Assembly: GCA_020636325.1 (NCBI GenBank) | Contig: JACJYC010000006.1 | Location: 124,001-188,000 of the forward strand | Source: Lewinellaceae bacterium | GTDB taxonomy: Bacteria; Bacteroidota; Bacteroidia; Chitinophagales; Saprospiraceae | DNA: 64,000 nucleotides | Direction of reading: 5' to 3' | Shown here: piece by piece, positions 8,740 through 18,284 of the stretch | Layout of the letters: each line of letters starts with the position of its first letter | How positions within the stretch are numbered: the first letter of the stretch is position 1 | Translations under genes and position numbers: made by a program | Notes under the pieces: generated by a model | The model's database searches: none | What the model was told of the DNA's origin: nothing | The model's input: the letters and a program-made list of their open reading frames with translations, nothing else

Positions 8740-11019
8740 ATGAAAAATATCCTCCGGATCGCAGCGCTGACCCTGCTGTTGCCGGCATTAGCCTCCGCGC
8801 AACAGGTGTTCCGCCATTCCGCAACCAAAACCAACACCAACGGCCATATCACTACGTTGGATCACATTTCGGTGAACAATACGCCGGGCGCCATCCTCAT
8901 CGTCACGACCGACTTCGGCTCAAAAGGGCCCTACAATCCCAATCCGGTCGGGGTTTGGTACGCCGGCAACAAATGGACCGTGTTCAATGAGAACCGGGCC
9001 GCCATGCCGGAAAATACCCAGTTCTTTGTGCTGTCGGCCCCCAAGGGGGATAACGCCTTCGTCCATGTCGCGGAAGCAGGCGTTACCTCCGGCCATATCA
9101 CCACGCTCAACCATGCCGGGCTGAACAACAATCCGAACGCCCGGATCCTGGTCACCCAGAATTACGGCCCAAAGGGGCCCTACAACGCGCATCCGGTCGG
9201 GGTTTATTACGCTTCCGGAAAATGGCGCATTTTCAACCAGGACAAAGCGGCCATCCCGGCAGGCGCCCGCTTCAACGTGTATATTGATGACCGGACGGAG
9301 CTAATTACCCTGGCAACGCCGACAGGCAACTGGGGCAAGATCGGCAGCGGCGCCACCAAGGGCAAAAGCGATAACCCGGCTGTCTTCATTACCCAGAACT
9401 GGCTGACCGCGGGGCCGTACAATCCCCATGAGACCGGCGTATGGTACAACCGGGATGACTGGGCCGTGTTCAACCAGGACCGCGCAGCCATGCCGGCCAA
9501 CGCCAAGTTCAATGTGCTGACCTTCCAGAAAAACAATGCGATCATGACAGCAGGTTCGTACCGGGTAGCGGATAAGATCCTGGTGAAGCCGGACTTCAAC
9601 CGCACCACGCGGATCCCCGGCAGGGTAGGGACCAATACCGGCAACACCGGCGGCAATACTTCCAACCCGGGCGGAACCGCAACCCCCCCGGACAACACCA
9701 ACACCACACCGCCTTCTCCGCAACCCAAACCGGAAGAACTGGAACGGGAAGGCCCCAAGAACATCAATACTTTTGAATGGAAGAACTATATCGGGTCGGA
9801 GTACGCTTTCCCGAATTCCTACCCGTTGGTCAATATCTATTACCAGATATTCGGCGACGCCAATGCCAAATCGGGGTATTATTACTACCTGCCGAACAGT
9901 TATAACCTCAACTGGTCGTCGGTGAACGGGTATTCGCTGTACATCAAGTTTTTGTCGAGCACTTCGGGCGCCAAGGGAGAAGCGACGGTCACGGCGGAGC
10001 TGACGCCCAATATCTCCAACGCCGACCTGTCGATGGCGGCGGCGTTGCTGGAATCGGACCTGAAGAGCAAACCGGGCGCTTCCTTTACCGAACTGGTATC
10101 TGCGCCCCTGTCGCAACCGCCCCGGGTTTCCATCAATCAGATCAGCAGCTTCGGCATCGACCCCAAGGACATTTCCGTGACCACGCCGTCCAACCTGGCG
10201 GAGCCGATCACGATCAGCTGGAAAATGCAGAACGTGGAAAACCTGATGACCGCCCTGTTCGAAAACGTGGGACTGAGCGGCAACCTGTTCCTGGCCCCGG
10301 CCGGAGAGAACATGCCCGAGATCAGCATCCCGTTCAATATCAAGCTCAACGACCCCAATACGTTCGGCAAATTCGAAATGGACCTTTCGTCGATGCGTTC
10401 GACCCCATGGGTGAATTATTCGCCCTATCCCGTGGTGCTGAAGAATGTGCACGTCATGAAGACCAACAAATCGGGCAACAAAGCCCTGTCGGTCTATACC
10501 TGGCAAGCCGGAAATACCCAGGTGCCGCCGGGCGCGCAGGTGCGGTTTGACGCCTCCAGCATCCCGGCCTGGGTTGACGGCAACGCCAGCATCCAACGGG
10601 TATGGCTGGAATACGAAGCCGGCGCCTGCAAATACTGCGACGACCGGATCGAGAACGACCTGATCGGCGGCGCAAAAGGGACCCGCAGCCGGAAACTGAC
10701 CTTCGACGTCTTCGACCCGCTCGAATATACGGGCGCGCGGATGGTCAAGGTCAAGATCCGCTCCGTACAGGCCGACCCGAATACCCGGTCGAAGATGGAC
10801 CTGCCGACCCTCACGATCACCTCTGACGGTGAAACCCTGGACGGCGGCACGATCTACGTACCGGAAGGCAGCAAGCCGGAATTTGAATATTTCCTTCAGA
10901 TCATCATGCCCGACGGCACGATCTACGAGGCGGATACCTGGGAGGTGAGCAATGATCCGGATACGAATATCCTGGGTCAGGCCCTGATCAAGCGGATCGT
11001 TTCCTCCTTTACAAAATAG
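8740..11019 (+). CDS. DUF7452-like repeats fused to exported-family paralogue 4
   Basis: 759 residues with a signal peptide (MKNILRIAALTLLLPALASAQ). Residues about 25-275 are three repeats of roughly 80 residues, each with GHITTL(D/N)H, GPYN(P/A)(N/H)PVGV(W/Y)Y, KW, and an FN(E/Q)(N/D)(R/K)AA(M/I)P motif; this matches what I know as DUF7452. A Gly/Asn/Thr/Pro-rich linker of about 50 residues follows. The C-terminal 430 residues resemble the exported family (YYYYLPNSYNL, GYSLYIKFLSS), so I count it as a fourth, divergent paralogue. The repeats look like a surface or sugar-binding module attached to the family domain. The stop lies 6 bp before the next paralogue, so the two are probably cotranslated. 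Confidence 0.8.
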   Translation: MKNILRIAALTLLLPALASAQQVFRHSATKTNTNGHITTLDHISVNNTPGAILIVTTDFGSKGPYNPNPVGVWYAGNKWTVFNENRAAMPENTQFFVLSAPKGDNAFVHVAEAGVTSGHITTLNHAGLNNNPNARILVTQNYGPKGPYNAHPVGVYYASGKWRIFNQDKAAIPAGARFNVYIDDRTELITLATPTGNWGKIGSGATKGKSDNPAVFITQNWLTAGPYNPHETGVWYNRDDWAVFNQDRAAMPANAKFNVLTFQKNNAIMTAGSYRVADKILVKPDFNRTTRIPGRVGTNTGNTGGNTSNPGGTATPPDNTNTTPPSPQPKPEELEREGPKNINTFEWKNYIGSEYAFPNSYPLVNIYYQIFGDANAKSGYYYYLPNSYNLNWSSVNGYSLYIKFLSSTSGAKGEATVTAELTPNISNADLSMAAALLESDLKSKPGASFTELVSAPLSQPPRVSINQISSFGIDPKDISVTTPSNLAEPITISWKMQNVENLMTALFENVGLSGNLFLAPAGENMPEISIPFNIKLNDPNTFGKFEMDLSSMRSTPWVNYSPYPVVLKNVHVMKTNKSGNKALSVYTWQAGNTQVPPGAQVRFDASSIPAWVDGNASIQRVWLEYEAGACKYCDDRIENDLIGGAKGTRSRKLTFDVFDPLEYTGARMVKVKIRSVQADPNTRSKMDLPTLTITSDGETLDGGTIYVPEGSKPEFEYFLQIIMPDGTIYEADTWEVSNDPDTNILGQALIKRIVSSFTK

Positions 11020-11025
11020 GGCGCT

Positions 11026-12450
11026 ATGAGATCCAATGGGCAATACATGATCTGGCTGGTGATCAGCTTGCTGTGGTGCAGCGCCGCGGAGGCGCAGCCC
11101 GTACTCAGCACGAAGCGGAAGATCGAGGGCTACGAGATCTACCAGGATCATCACAACAAACGGCTGTTTTATTACAGCCCGCCGGAGATCGCCTTGAAAA
11201 CGGACAACAACGGGATGCCGGCCTTTACCCTGCTTCAGATGCGGTATACCGGCACTCATTTATACAGCGACAAGGATTTCAAAGGGTTTCTCAATCTGCT
11301 GCAACTTACCGTGGATATGGCGCCCGTCACGCCCGAGGCATTTGGTAAGATCAAAACAGCCCTGGGCCGCGGCGCCGAGCTCAAACCGATGCCGGTGCGG
11401 CAGTTCAACGCCGAGTTGATCATTCCGCTCGGGGATGCGGACGCCGCCAATGAGAAATACCGGAAAGTCAGCGCAGGCGGCGTGGATGCGGCGGGCGAAA
11501 CCGGCAGCGGCAATGTCTTCTGGCGGGAGCGGACCTTCACCATGCGACTGGAGAACTACGAAGCCCAATTGCTTTGGGATCAGGTAGAAACCGGAAAACT
11601 GGGCATCAGTTTTTCCTATGCTTTCTACGCAGATGCCATCCCCGGCCAGGTTGGAAAGGCAAAATATTCCGGCGCCGGGGACTTTGCCAAAGAAATGGAG
11701 GAAGGTATGCCCGAGGGAGCGGTATTCGATTCTACGTTGAATACCTACCTGGTCAAAGCCAATACCTTTCCCATCTACATCGACCCGGCCAGGTGTCCGG
11801 AATGCCTGAAGAAGGTGGATATCAATGAAGAAATGCCGCCGGCTTACGCTTCTTTTGAGGTGCGTTGCTACGATTTCAGCGACGGGCTGCGACCGGACCT
11901 GTTCAAAAAGATCGTAGAGATCAAGGCCTTCGGCGCCGCCAAGGAGTACATCTCGGTGAAAACGGACTTCAGCCGGAACAAACCGGACCTGAGCAGCCAG
12001 GTGGCCCGATTCAAATACGCCATCCGCCTGGATCATCCTTTGGAATACCGGGTGACCGAGATCAATGTCAACGGTGAGAAGACCGTTTCCCAATGGATGC
12101 CGCGGCAAAGCTGGTCGGAAGTGATCGATGTGACCACGCCGGCTAAGGAAAACCGGATCGGCAAACGAAGCCTGGATATCGAACTGAGCGCCGATTCTCT
12201 GGTCGAAAAAGGCTTTGCTTCGGGAACTTGTCAGATCGCCTACATGTTGAACGGACAACCTGTGCAACAATCCCTTACCTGGGAGGCAGAAGACGAAAAT
12301 CCGCTCAAACATCTGGCATTTATGTACGACCGCGACCAACCGGTCCGGTACCGGTTTGTGGTCGCGCTGGCCGAAGGGGATATTTCAACGCCCTTTAAAG
12401 CGCTTGGCCCGGAGGAAGAATATGTATTTTATATGCCGGAAGACGATTAG
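11026..12450 (+). CDS. Exported-cluster paralogue 5 (unknown function)
   Basis: 474 residues; signal peptide MRSNGQYMIWLVISLLWCSAAEAQP. The segment RLFYYSPPEIALKTDNNGM aligns with YYLVDKVRLATDANGK of the 1672 product, and a CPECLKKVDINEEMPPAYA segment precedes the C-terminal half. It is the most divergent of the five paralogues and lacks the LAPP motif in its usual place. It starts 6 bp after the DUF7452 fusion gene. No enzyme motif recognised. Confidence 0.82.
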   Translation: MRSNGQYMIWLVISLLWCSAAEAQPVLSTKRKIEGYEIYQDHHNKRLFYYSPPEIALKTDNNGMPAFTLLQMRYTGTHLYSDKDFKGFLNLLQLTVDMAPVTPEAFGKIKTALGRGAELKPMPVRQFNAELIIPLGDADAANEKYRKVSAGGVDAAGETGSGNVFWRERTFTMRLENYEAQLLWDQVETGKLGISFSYAFYADAIPGQVGKAKYSGAGDFAKEMEEGMPEGAVFDSTLNTYLVKANTFPIYIDPARCPECLKKVDINEEMPPAYASFEVRCYDFSDGLRPDLFKKIVEIKAFGAAKEYISVKTDFSRNKPDLSSQVARFKYAIRLDHPLEYRVTEINVNGEKTVSQWMPRQSWSEVIDVTTPAKENRIGKRSLDIELSADSLVEKGFASGTCQIAYMLNGQPVQQSLTWEAEDENPLKHLAFMYDRDQPVRYRFVVALAEGDISTPFKALGPEEEYVFYMPEDD

Positions 12451-12476
12451 TTAAACCCATTTAACCTCAAAAAACG

Positions 12477-13898
12477 ATGAAAACGAAGCCTGTTTTATTG
12501 CTTATGCTGTTGTTGGCCGGCCTGAACGGATGTGATCTGGCCGTTATTCCCGATCAGTTTGTTCCGGTTACGGACCAGCTTAAAGCTTGTTTTACGGTTA
12601 CTTCCGGCGGCTGTCAGGCGCCTTGCGATCCCGGATTCAGCTCGGCTTGTTCCGCCAACGCAGATACCTATTTCTGGGAATTCGGCGACGGAACGACCTC
12701 CACTGCAGCTAATCCGGCCAAGACCTACGCTTCGACCGGGACCTACAATGTTAGGCTGACCGTTTCGGCCGACGGGAAATCCAGCGATACGACCATGACG
12801 GTGACCATCGGCACAACGGTGGCGTCGTCCGCGAAATTCATCAAAACCCTGGATATCGATGCGACAAGCCCGCTGGAATTCGCCCTCGGCGGCGATGAAA
12901 AATCGGACGGATATTACCTTGCCGTGAATACCTATCAGAAAGTCTATATGGCGTCGGTCAACAAGTCCACCGGGGCATTGCAGGGAACGCCCAAAGAGTT
13001 TGATCCGGGCAGCGCCTATCCGGCCCTGTCCACGCAGTATTTTAATAAGGTGTCGAACGGCTATGTGATGTCGGGATTTTGTAATTTTACTGCAAACGGG
13101 GTAACGACTGACGATTTTTACTTCATTAAGTTAAAGTCCGACTTCACCATTGAATCCGGACAACAGTTTTTTGACTTGAATGAAGGCAGCGAAATCGGAC
13201 GCGGGTTCACCCAGACCGACGACGGCGGTTACCTGATCTGCGGCGGCAAGAGTACCAATACCAATGCCGGCGTTCTGCTGATCAAGGTAAACAGCGCCTA
13301 TCAGTTGCAGTCCAGAAAGAATTTGTTCACCGAAAGCAAGAACAACTACGCTGAACAGATCCTGAACACCTCATCCGGCTACGCGGTCTCGGGGCAGATC
13401 CTCAACCCGGCGACCAGCCAGCGGGAAGGGTGTTTTTTTCAGCTCAAGGATAATCTGGACCTCACCGGTACCCCGGTATATTTCGGCGCTTTCAATATTT
13501 TTGAGATCATAGCCCTCTCTGACGGCGGTTTTGTCCTGATCGGGGGCGGTTCATCCGCTTCCAGGGTGGTCAGGATCTCGGCTTCGGGCGGTACGGTATG
13601 GGATAAGGGCTTCGGCCCCGGCCTCTTCAGAAGGGGATTCCAGTCGGGCCAGTCGCTGATCATCGCCGGCAGGTCCGGGTCGAGTTCCACCGGGAAAGCG
13701 GCCCTGTACAAGATCAACCTGGAAACCGGCGCCGCAGAGTGGAACCGGGAATTCATCACAACCGGCAAAAATGCCGACGCCTTTTTTGTGATGCCCGTTT
13801 CGGACGGCGGATTCCTCGTGCTGGGAACCGAAACCAACACAACCGACAAAAAGAATACCCTGGTTGTGAAAACGGATGACCAGGGAATGTCAAACTAG
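12477..13898 (+). CDS. PKD-domain lipoprotein with propeller-like C-terminus
   Basis: 473 residues. Lipobox LNGC (Cys19). Residues about 35-110 form a PKD domain with the hallmark YFWEFGDGTTST and a TYNVRLTV strand; four cysteines between residues 34 and 60 may form disulphides. The remainder holds blades such as DDGGYLICGGKSTN and DGGFVLIGGG that resemble the 6870 lipoprotein, so a beta-propeller is likely. Leader CTCAAAAAACG lies directly before the ATG. PKD domains usually serve adhesion or substrate binding in secreted Bacteroidota proteins. Part of the exported cluster, with 26 bp to the gene upstream and 11 bp to the one downstream. Confidence 0.82.
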   Translation: MKTKPVLLLMLLLAGLNGCDLAVIPDQFVPVTDQLKACFTVTSGGCQAPCDPGFSSACSANADTYFWEFGDGTTSTAANPAKTYASTGTYNVRLTVSADGKSSDTTMTVTIGTTVASSAKFIKTLDIDATSPLEFALGGDEKSDGYYLAVNTYQKVYMASVNKSTGALQGTPKEFDPGSAYPALSTQYFNKVSNGYVMSGFCNFTANGVTTDDFYFIKLKSDFTIESGQQFFDLNEGSEIGRGFTQTDDGGYLICGGKSTNTNAGVLLIKVNSAYQLQSRKNLFTESKNNYAEQILNTSSGYAVSGQILNPATSQREGCFFQLKDNLDLTGTPVYFGAFNIFEIIALSDGGFVLIGGGSSASRVVRISASGGTVWDKGFGPGLFRRGFQSGQSLIIAGRSGSSSTGKAALYKINLETGAAEWNREFITTGKNADAFFVMPVSDGGFLVLGTETNTTDKKNTLVVKTDDQGMSN

Positions 13899-13909
13899 AA
13901 TTAAACCCA

Positions 13910-16468
13910 ATGAAAAGTACAACAGATCCTAAGCCAATGCTCAAAAAAATCCGATTTCTAACCCTCCTCGCCGGTTTATTGCTGGCCGGAGCCCTGAAAG
14001 CCCAAACGGTGGCCATCGAACCCAATTACGCCGATCTGCCGCCGGCCTGCGTCACGCAAGCCTATAACTTCCAATTGTTCCTCAACAGCGGCGCTACGGC
14101 AACCTGGCTGGTTTCAGCCGGCGCATTGCCGGATGGCCTGACGCTGGAATTGACAACCGGCATTATTTCCGGCACCCCGGATGTGACCGCCGCCGGCAGC
14201 TCGTTCTCGTTTACGGTCCAGGCTACGGCTTCGGGTACAACCTACACGCGAAGCTATGACCTGGCCGTCCAGACGACCTGCGCTACACCTTGCCCGGGCA
14301 CGAGGGAGTACGCCCTGTTGCTCGACCTTTCAGGCAGTATGACCGGCCTGACCGCCTCGGGCAGCTCCAAATGGGACTTGCTCAAGAGCGCGGTCAGCGA
14401 TTATCTGCCGCTGCTGAAAAGCAGCGTTCCGCTGGGGGCAGGTGACAAACTGGGGGTCTATACCTTCAACGGCGAATCGGTGACCCAGTTGCAGAATACC
14501 AATTTCGGCCAGGCCTGGATCAATAATCCGACCTCGGTAGAAAACACGCTTTTCCCTTCAACCCTGACGCCGTCCGACCTGACGCCGATGGGGGGCGGGA
14601 TCCAGCATATGTTCAATTCCTTCTTCTCCAGCCTGGGGACCGACGCCATGCGCTCCATCATCGTATTCACGGATGGGATGCAGAACAAGAACCCCATGTT
14701 CAATGAGATGACGGAAGTGATCGAAAACCAGACCGGCTTCACGCCCGCGAGCGGTATTTTGGGTACGACCGGTTTGCCGCTTGATGTGGACAGCGCACCG
14801 GCCCGGAATAATCACGTCAAGATATTTACCATCGGCGTCGGCGCCGCCCCGGGATTTGCGACCATGCTCAACAAGCTGGCCAACCCGGACAACGAATACG
14901 TACAGATCGACTACCTGAATGCTGCGGAACAGAATTACCTGAACGTCTTCTTTACCAAAACGATCCCTTCCTCCCTGCGCTTTTGTTCGCCCAGGGTGCT
15001 GGATTATCGCCGCGGCACGATGACGGGTTTTGACAATCCGCCCAGGGAAAAATTCAGGCTCAACGCCTTTGTGAGCAACCTGGCCATCCGGGTGGATTAT
15101 CCCGATGGGTTGGAGACGGTAAAGCTGTACAAAGACGGCCAGCAGGTGAATGTCGGCCATCAGACCGGAAAAGGCAGCACCCTCGTGTCCGTGCCTTTTC
15201 CATACACCGGCAATCAGTCGCCCGACCCGGTCGCCCCGGCAGGCGAATGGGAGCTGGAGATCATCGGAAAGGCCGGAAGGCCGTACAATATCGTGGCCAT
15301 TACCAACGACGAATTGCTGAAAACCGATCTCAGGCTTGGATCGCAATCGGTCTATTACCCGGGCAATTCCCTGCCGGTGGTCGCTGAGGTCGGATTCGGC
15401 GGCAAACACCTTGCCGGCGCAACCGTAACGGCTACCCTGATCCGGCCAGGAGACGACCTGGGCGACCTGGCGGCCAAAAGCGATGCGAGCGGCAGCCTGA
15501 CCTTGCCTGAACCGGGCTACCAATCCGGCCAGGCCAAGATCGACAACCTGCTCCGGGATCCGGCTTTCCTTGCCAAAATCCAGCGCGAAAACCGGCAGAT
15601 CACCCTGACCGACGACGGCGCCGGCCATTATACCGGGTCCTTTACCGGTAATCAGGTGACCGGCACGTACCAGGTTTACGTCCGATTTAAGGGGACCATC
15701 CCCGGCGGGACGGCCTTCGAAGGATGGGAAATGAAATGCGCCCTGTATGACTTCAGCGAGCAATCGGGCATCCGGCTCAATGGACAATTGATATCGGTTA
15801 TTTCACAGGAAGGCGGCCCCTTTAAAAAACTGGTGATCCGCCCGACCAACAAGTTCAACCGCATGCTCGGACCCGGGCAATTGAACCGGATCAACGTACA
15901 GGTCGACGGGGTGAACCAGAACCTGACCGACAACCTCGACGGGACCTATTCAACCCCGACTTTTGCCGGTACCGACCCGAATATCAAGGTATTCGTGATC
16001 GATCAGCAAAATCCGGTTTTTGACGGCCCTGCGAGTCAATTTGATCAACCCTGGGAAATTGCCGGTCAACTCGGGATCACCATTCCCCAGAACGGACTGG
16101 GCGCTTATAACAACGGCATCTACGGCCAGGTAAGCCTGGGCCGGCGGATCGCCCCCAACTGGCAGTTGCAGCTGACCGGCGGGTATTACGGCTTCAAGTC
16201 GGATTTCAACATCGCCGGCGCATCGCTGACAGCGCTGTTTACGAACCCTGCCCTGGCGGTCGGCCCGTTTGACTGGCGACTGGGCGCCGGCGTCGGATAC
16301 TACGCACCCAAAGGGCAATCCGGGGCATTCGGCCTGGTGTTCAGGGGCGGACTCCGGAAAGCCGTCGGCTCAAATAGTGTGATCGGCCTGGAAGGCGCTT
16401 ACGTCACCTTGCCGGACCCGGTGATCTCGTTCTATACCGTTGGTTTGGAATGGAGTTATAAATTTTAA
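13910..16468 (+). CDS. Exported VWA protein with Ig-like domain and C-terminal barrel
   Basis: 852 residues. ATG 13910 follows AAACCCA; a second ATG at 13937 starts the hydrophobic signal more directly (MLKKIRFLTLLAGLLLAG), so the start is open. Domains in order: a putative Ig (He_PIG-type) domain around residues 45-125 with ALPDGLTLE and GIISGTP; a von Willebrand A domain around 135-365 with an intact metal-ion site (DLSGSM, then DLTPMGGG and FTDGMQN); beta-sandwich stretches; and a C-terminal part of about 150 residues with alternating strands ending in an aromatic residue (WSYKF), which suggests an outer-membrane barrel. Likely a surface protein making metal-dependent protein contacts. Confidence 0.8.
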   Translation: MKSTTDPKPMLKKIRFLTLLAGLLLAGALKAQTVAIEPNYADLPPACVTQAYNFQLFLNSGATATWLVSAGALPDGLTLELTTGIISGTPDVTAAGSSFSFTVQATASGTTYTRSYDLAVQTTCATPCPGTREYALLLDLSGSMTGLTASGSSKWDLLKSAVSDYLPLLKSSVPLGAGDKLGVYTFNGESVTQLQNTNFGQAWINNPTSVENTLFPSTLTPSDLTPMGGGIQHMFNSFFSSLGTDAMRSIIVFTDGMQNKNPMFNEMTEVIENQTGFTPASGILGTTGLPLDVDSAPARNNHVKIFTIGVGAAPGFATMLNKLANPDNEYVQIDYLNAAEQNYLNVFFTKTIPSSLRFCSPRVLDYRRGTMTGFDNPPREKFRLNAFVSNLAIRVDYPDGLETVKLYKDGQQVNVGHQTGKGSTLVSVPFPYTGNQSPDPVAPAGEWELEIIGKAGRPYNIVAITNDELLKTDLRLGSQSVYYPGNSLPVVAEVGFGGKHLAGATVTATLIRPGDDLGDLAAKSDASGSLTLPEPGYQSGQAKIDNLLRDPAFLAKIQRENRQITLTDDGAGHYTGSFTGNQVTGTYQVYVRFKGTIPGGTAFEGWEMKCALYDFSEQSGIRLNGQLISVISQEGGPFKKLVIRPTNKFNRMLGPGQLNRINVQVDGVNQNLTDNLDGTYSTPTFAGTDPNIKVFVIDQQNPVFDGPASQFDQPWEIAGQLGITIPQNGLGAYNNGIYGQVSLGRRIAPNWQLQLTGGYYGFKSDFNIAGASLTALFTNPALAVGPFDWRLGAGVGYYAPKGQSGAFGLVFRGGLRKAVGSNSVIGLEGAYVTLPDPVISFYTVGLEWSYKF

Positions 16469-16469
16469 C

Positions 16470-16680
16470 GGATACTTGGTGCTGGATGCTTGATGCTTGA
16501 TACTGGATACTTGATACTAGATACTGGATGCTTGATGCTGCCCGCCGTCGCCTTAGGGCTATGGCGGACGGAGGATACTTGATACTAGATACTGGATGCT
16601 TGATGCTTGATGCTTGATGCTGGATGCTTGATACTTGATGCAGACCAGCATCTAGAAACCAGCATCCAGCATCCAGATCA
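16470..16680. repeat. Heptamer tandem repeat block with embedded palindrome
   Basis: Two runs of GATGCTT/GATACTT/GATACTG units (period 7), separated at 16538-16573 by a G+C-rich element (GCCCGCCGTCGCC, then GGCTATGGCGGACGG) that recurs near 32.2, 35.0 and 62.5 kb. The end at 16663-16677 runs in the opposite sense (CCAGCATCCAGCATC), so single strands could fold back. The block fills the gap between the VWA gene and the caspase gene; no gene seen in it. Confidence 0.88.
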
Positions 16681-16700
16681 AAACCACCCAAAATACTCAA

Positions 16701-18266
16701 ATGAAAACAAATGCACTGTGCCTGATCGCGGTCGCATTGATGCTAAGCCAATGCAAACCGCCCGCGGTACTGCCCGCTGTAAGTACGCAATCCAGCAGCA
16801 GCAGCGCCGTGATCCTGTTTCCTTCAAAACCCAAATTGAAGGAGCCAAACATTTCCATCGAATGGATTTCCCCCACGGCTACCGACATCGTGATCGGAGA
16901 GATCGGGGGCAAGGTCGTGGTCAAGGTCCGGATCAAATCCGGGCAGCCGATCGACCTCAGCCAGATCGATATTTACGTCAACAACGCCCAGGTCGGCAAT
17001 AAGGCCGATGAAGTGGGGTTGCTCAAACGCCCGGAATTCAGCGACCAGATCCTGACCTTCCAGGTGCCGGTTACCCAGGGGCGGAATGCCGTGCAGGTGG
17101 TCGTGACCTCGGATGAGGACAAGCGATTCTACGCCGAACGGGTATTGAACAAATCGACTTCCGGGGTCAGGATGGAGCCCGCCGCCGTAACAGGCAATAC
17201 CCGTGTGGTCTGGATCCAGCCGGATGCGATCACGCTGGGCGGGCAGATGTTTACCACCAAATCAAAGGAACTGGAAATCCGGCTTAACATCACCAGCCCG
17301 GAACCCATCAAAAAGGAAAATATCCAGTTGCTGTTCAACCGGCAATACCGTGCGCCTTCGCCGGCCGGAGAGCTGATCGGCAGCAACGGGACCTATGCCT
17401 TCAAGGATGTGGTTACGCTCAGTGAACAGGCGGATATCAACGAGATCGGCCTGAAGATCTTCACCGGGTCGGGTTCTGTGGAGTCCGAACGGCTCAAGGT
17501 CAATTATTCCCCTTACCGGCCGAATCTCTACCTGCTGTCCATCGGCACGCAGCTCAATTTGAAATACACGACCAAGGATGCCCGGGATTTTGCCGCGGCC
17601 TTCTCCACCCAGGGCAAGGGTATGAACCGGCTGTTCAATACGGTCCGCGTGGATACGCTCCTGGGGGGCGCTGCCGTGACCAACGAGATCCGGGGCGCCA
17701 TTGAGACCATCAAAAGTAAATTGCGGACAGGGGTGATCACAGAAGACGACGTGGTCATGTTGTTCATTTCCTCGCACGGCTTCCTCGACGACAACGGCGA
17801 CCTGCGGATCCAGGGCAACGATTACGCCCCGGAACGGCGCATTTCTACTTCGGTTTCCTATAAGGACGACATCCTGTTCCATCTGCAATCGCTCAGGTGC
17901 AAGATCATCCTGTTTGTGGATGCCTGCCACAGCGGCGGGGCGCGGGCCAATGCGGCCGATGTGTGGGATGCCCTCCTGCAAATGAAGAATTCGCCGAAGG
18001 GTTTCGCGATCATGACGTCGAGCAGCCAAAGCGAGGAATCCTACGAGGATGTCCGGTGGCAAAACGGCGCTTTCACGGAAGCCCTGATCGCCGGGCTTAA
18101 AGGCAAGGCCGATAACAACGCCAACGGCATCATCACCCTGAACGAACTGGAATCCTATGTCAAACGCGAAGTGCCCAATATGGTGAAGACCGTAAAAGGC
18201 AAACCCCAGCACCCGGGATTGTCCCGGAATGACCTGGGCGACCTGCCCCTGTTTATTTTCAAATAA
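16701..18266 (+). CDS. Caspase-like (C14) lipoprotein
   Basis: 521 residues with a lipobox (LSQC, Cys18). Residues about 50-260 are two Ig-like beta-sandwich segments. The C-terminal 245 residues are a caspase/metacaspase fold: start NLYLLSIG, strand VVMLFISSHGF with catalytic His359, and strand IILFVDACHSGG with catalytic Cys409. Both dyad residues are present, so it is probably active. Lipidation suggests a periplasmic or surface location, unusual for caspase-like proteins, which are mostly cytosolic. The next gene, 18 bp downstream, carries an Ig-like domain common next to Bacteroidota caspases. Substrates unknown. Confidence 0.88.
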   Translation: MKTNALCLIAVALMLSQCKPPAVLPAVSTQSSSSSAVILFPSKPKLKEPNISIEWISPTATDIVIGEIGGKVVVKVRIKSGQPIDLSQIDIYVNNAQVGNKADEVGLLKRPEFSDQILTFQVPVTQGRNAVQVVVTSDEDKRFYAERVLNKSTSGVRMEPAAVTGNTRVVWIQPDAITLGGQMFTTKSKELEIRLNITSPEPIKKENIQLLFNRQYRAPSPAGELIGSNGTYAFKDVVTLSEQADINEIGLKIFTGSGSVESERLKVNYSPYRPNLYLLSIGTQLNLKYTTKDARDFAAAFSTQGKGMNRLFNTVRVDTLLGGAAVTNEIRGAIETIKSKLRTGVITEDDVVMLFISSHGFLDDNGDLRIQGNDYAPERRISTSVSYKDDILFHLQSLRCKIILFVDACHSGGARANAADVWDALLQMKNSPKGFAIMTSSSQSEESYEDVRWQNGAFTEALIAGLKGKADNNANGIITLNELESYVKREVPNMVKTVKGKPQHPGLSRNDLGDLPLFIFK

Positions 18267-18284
18267 CCGCCAAATTATATCAAG

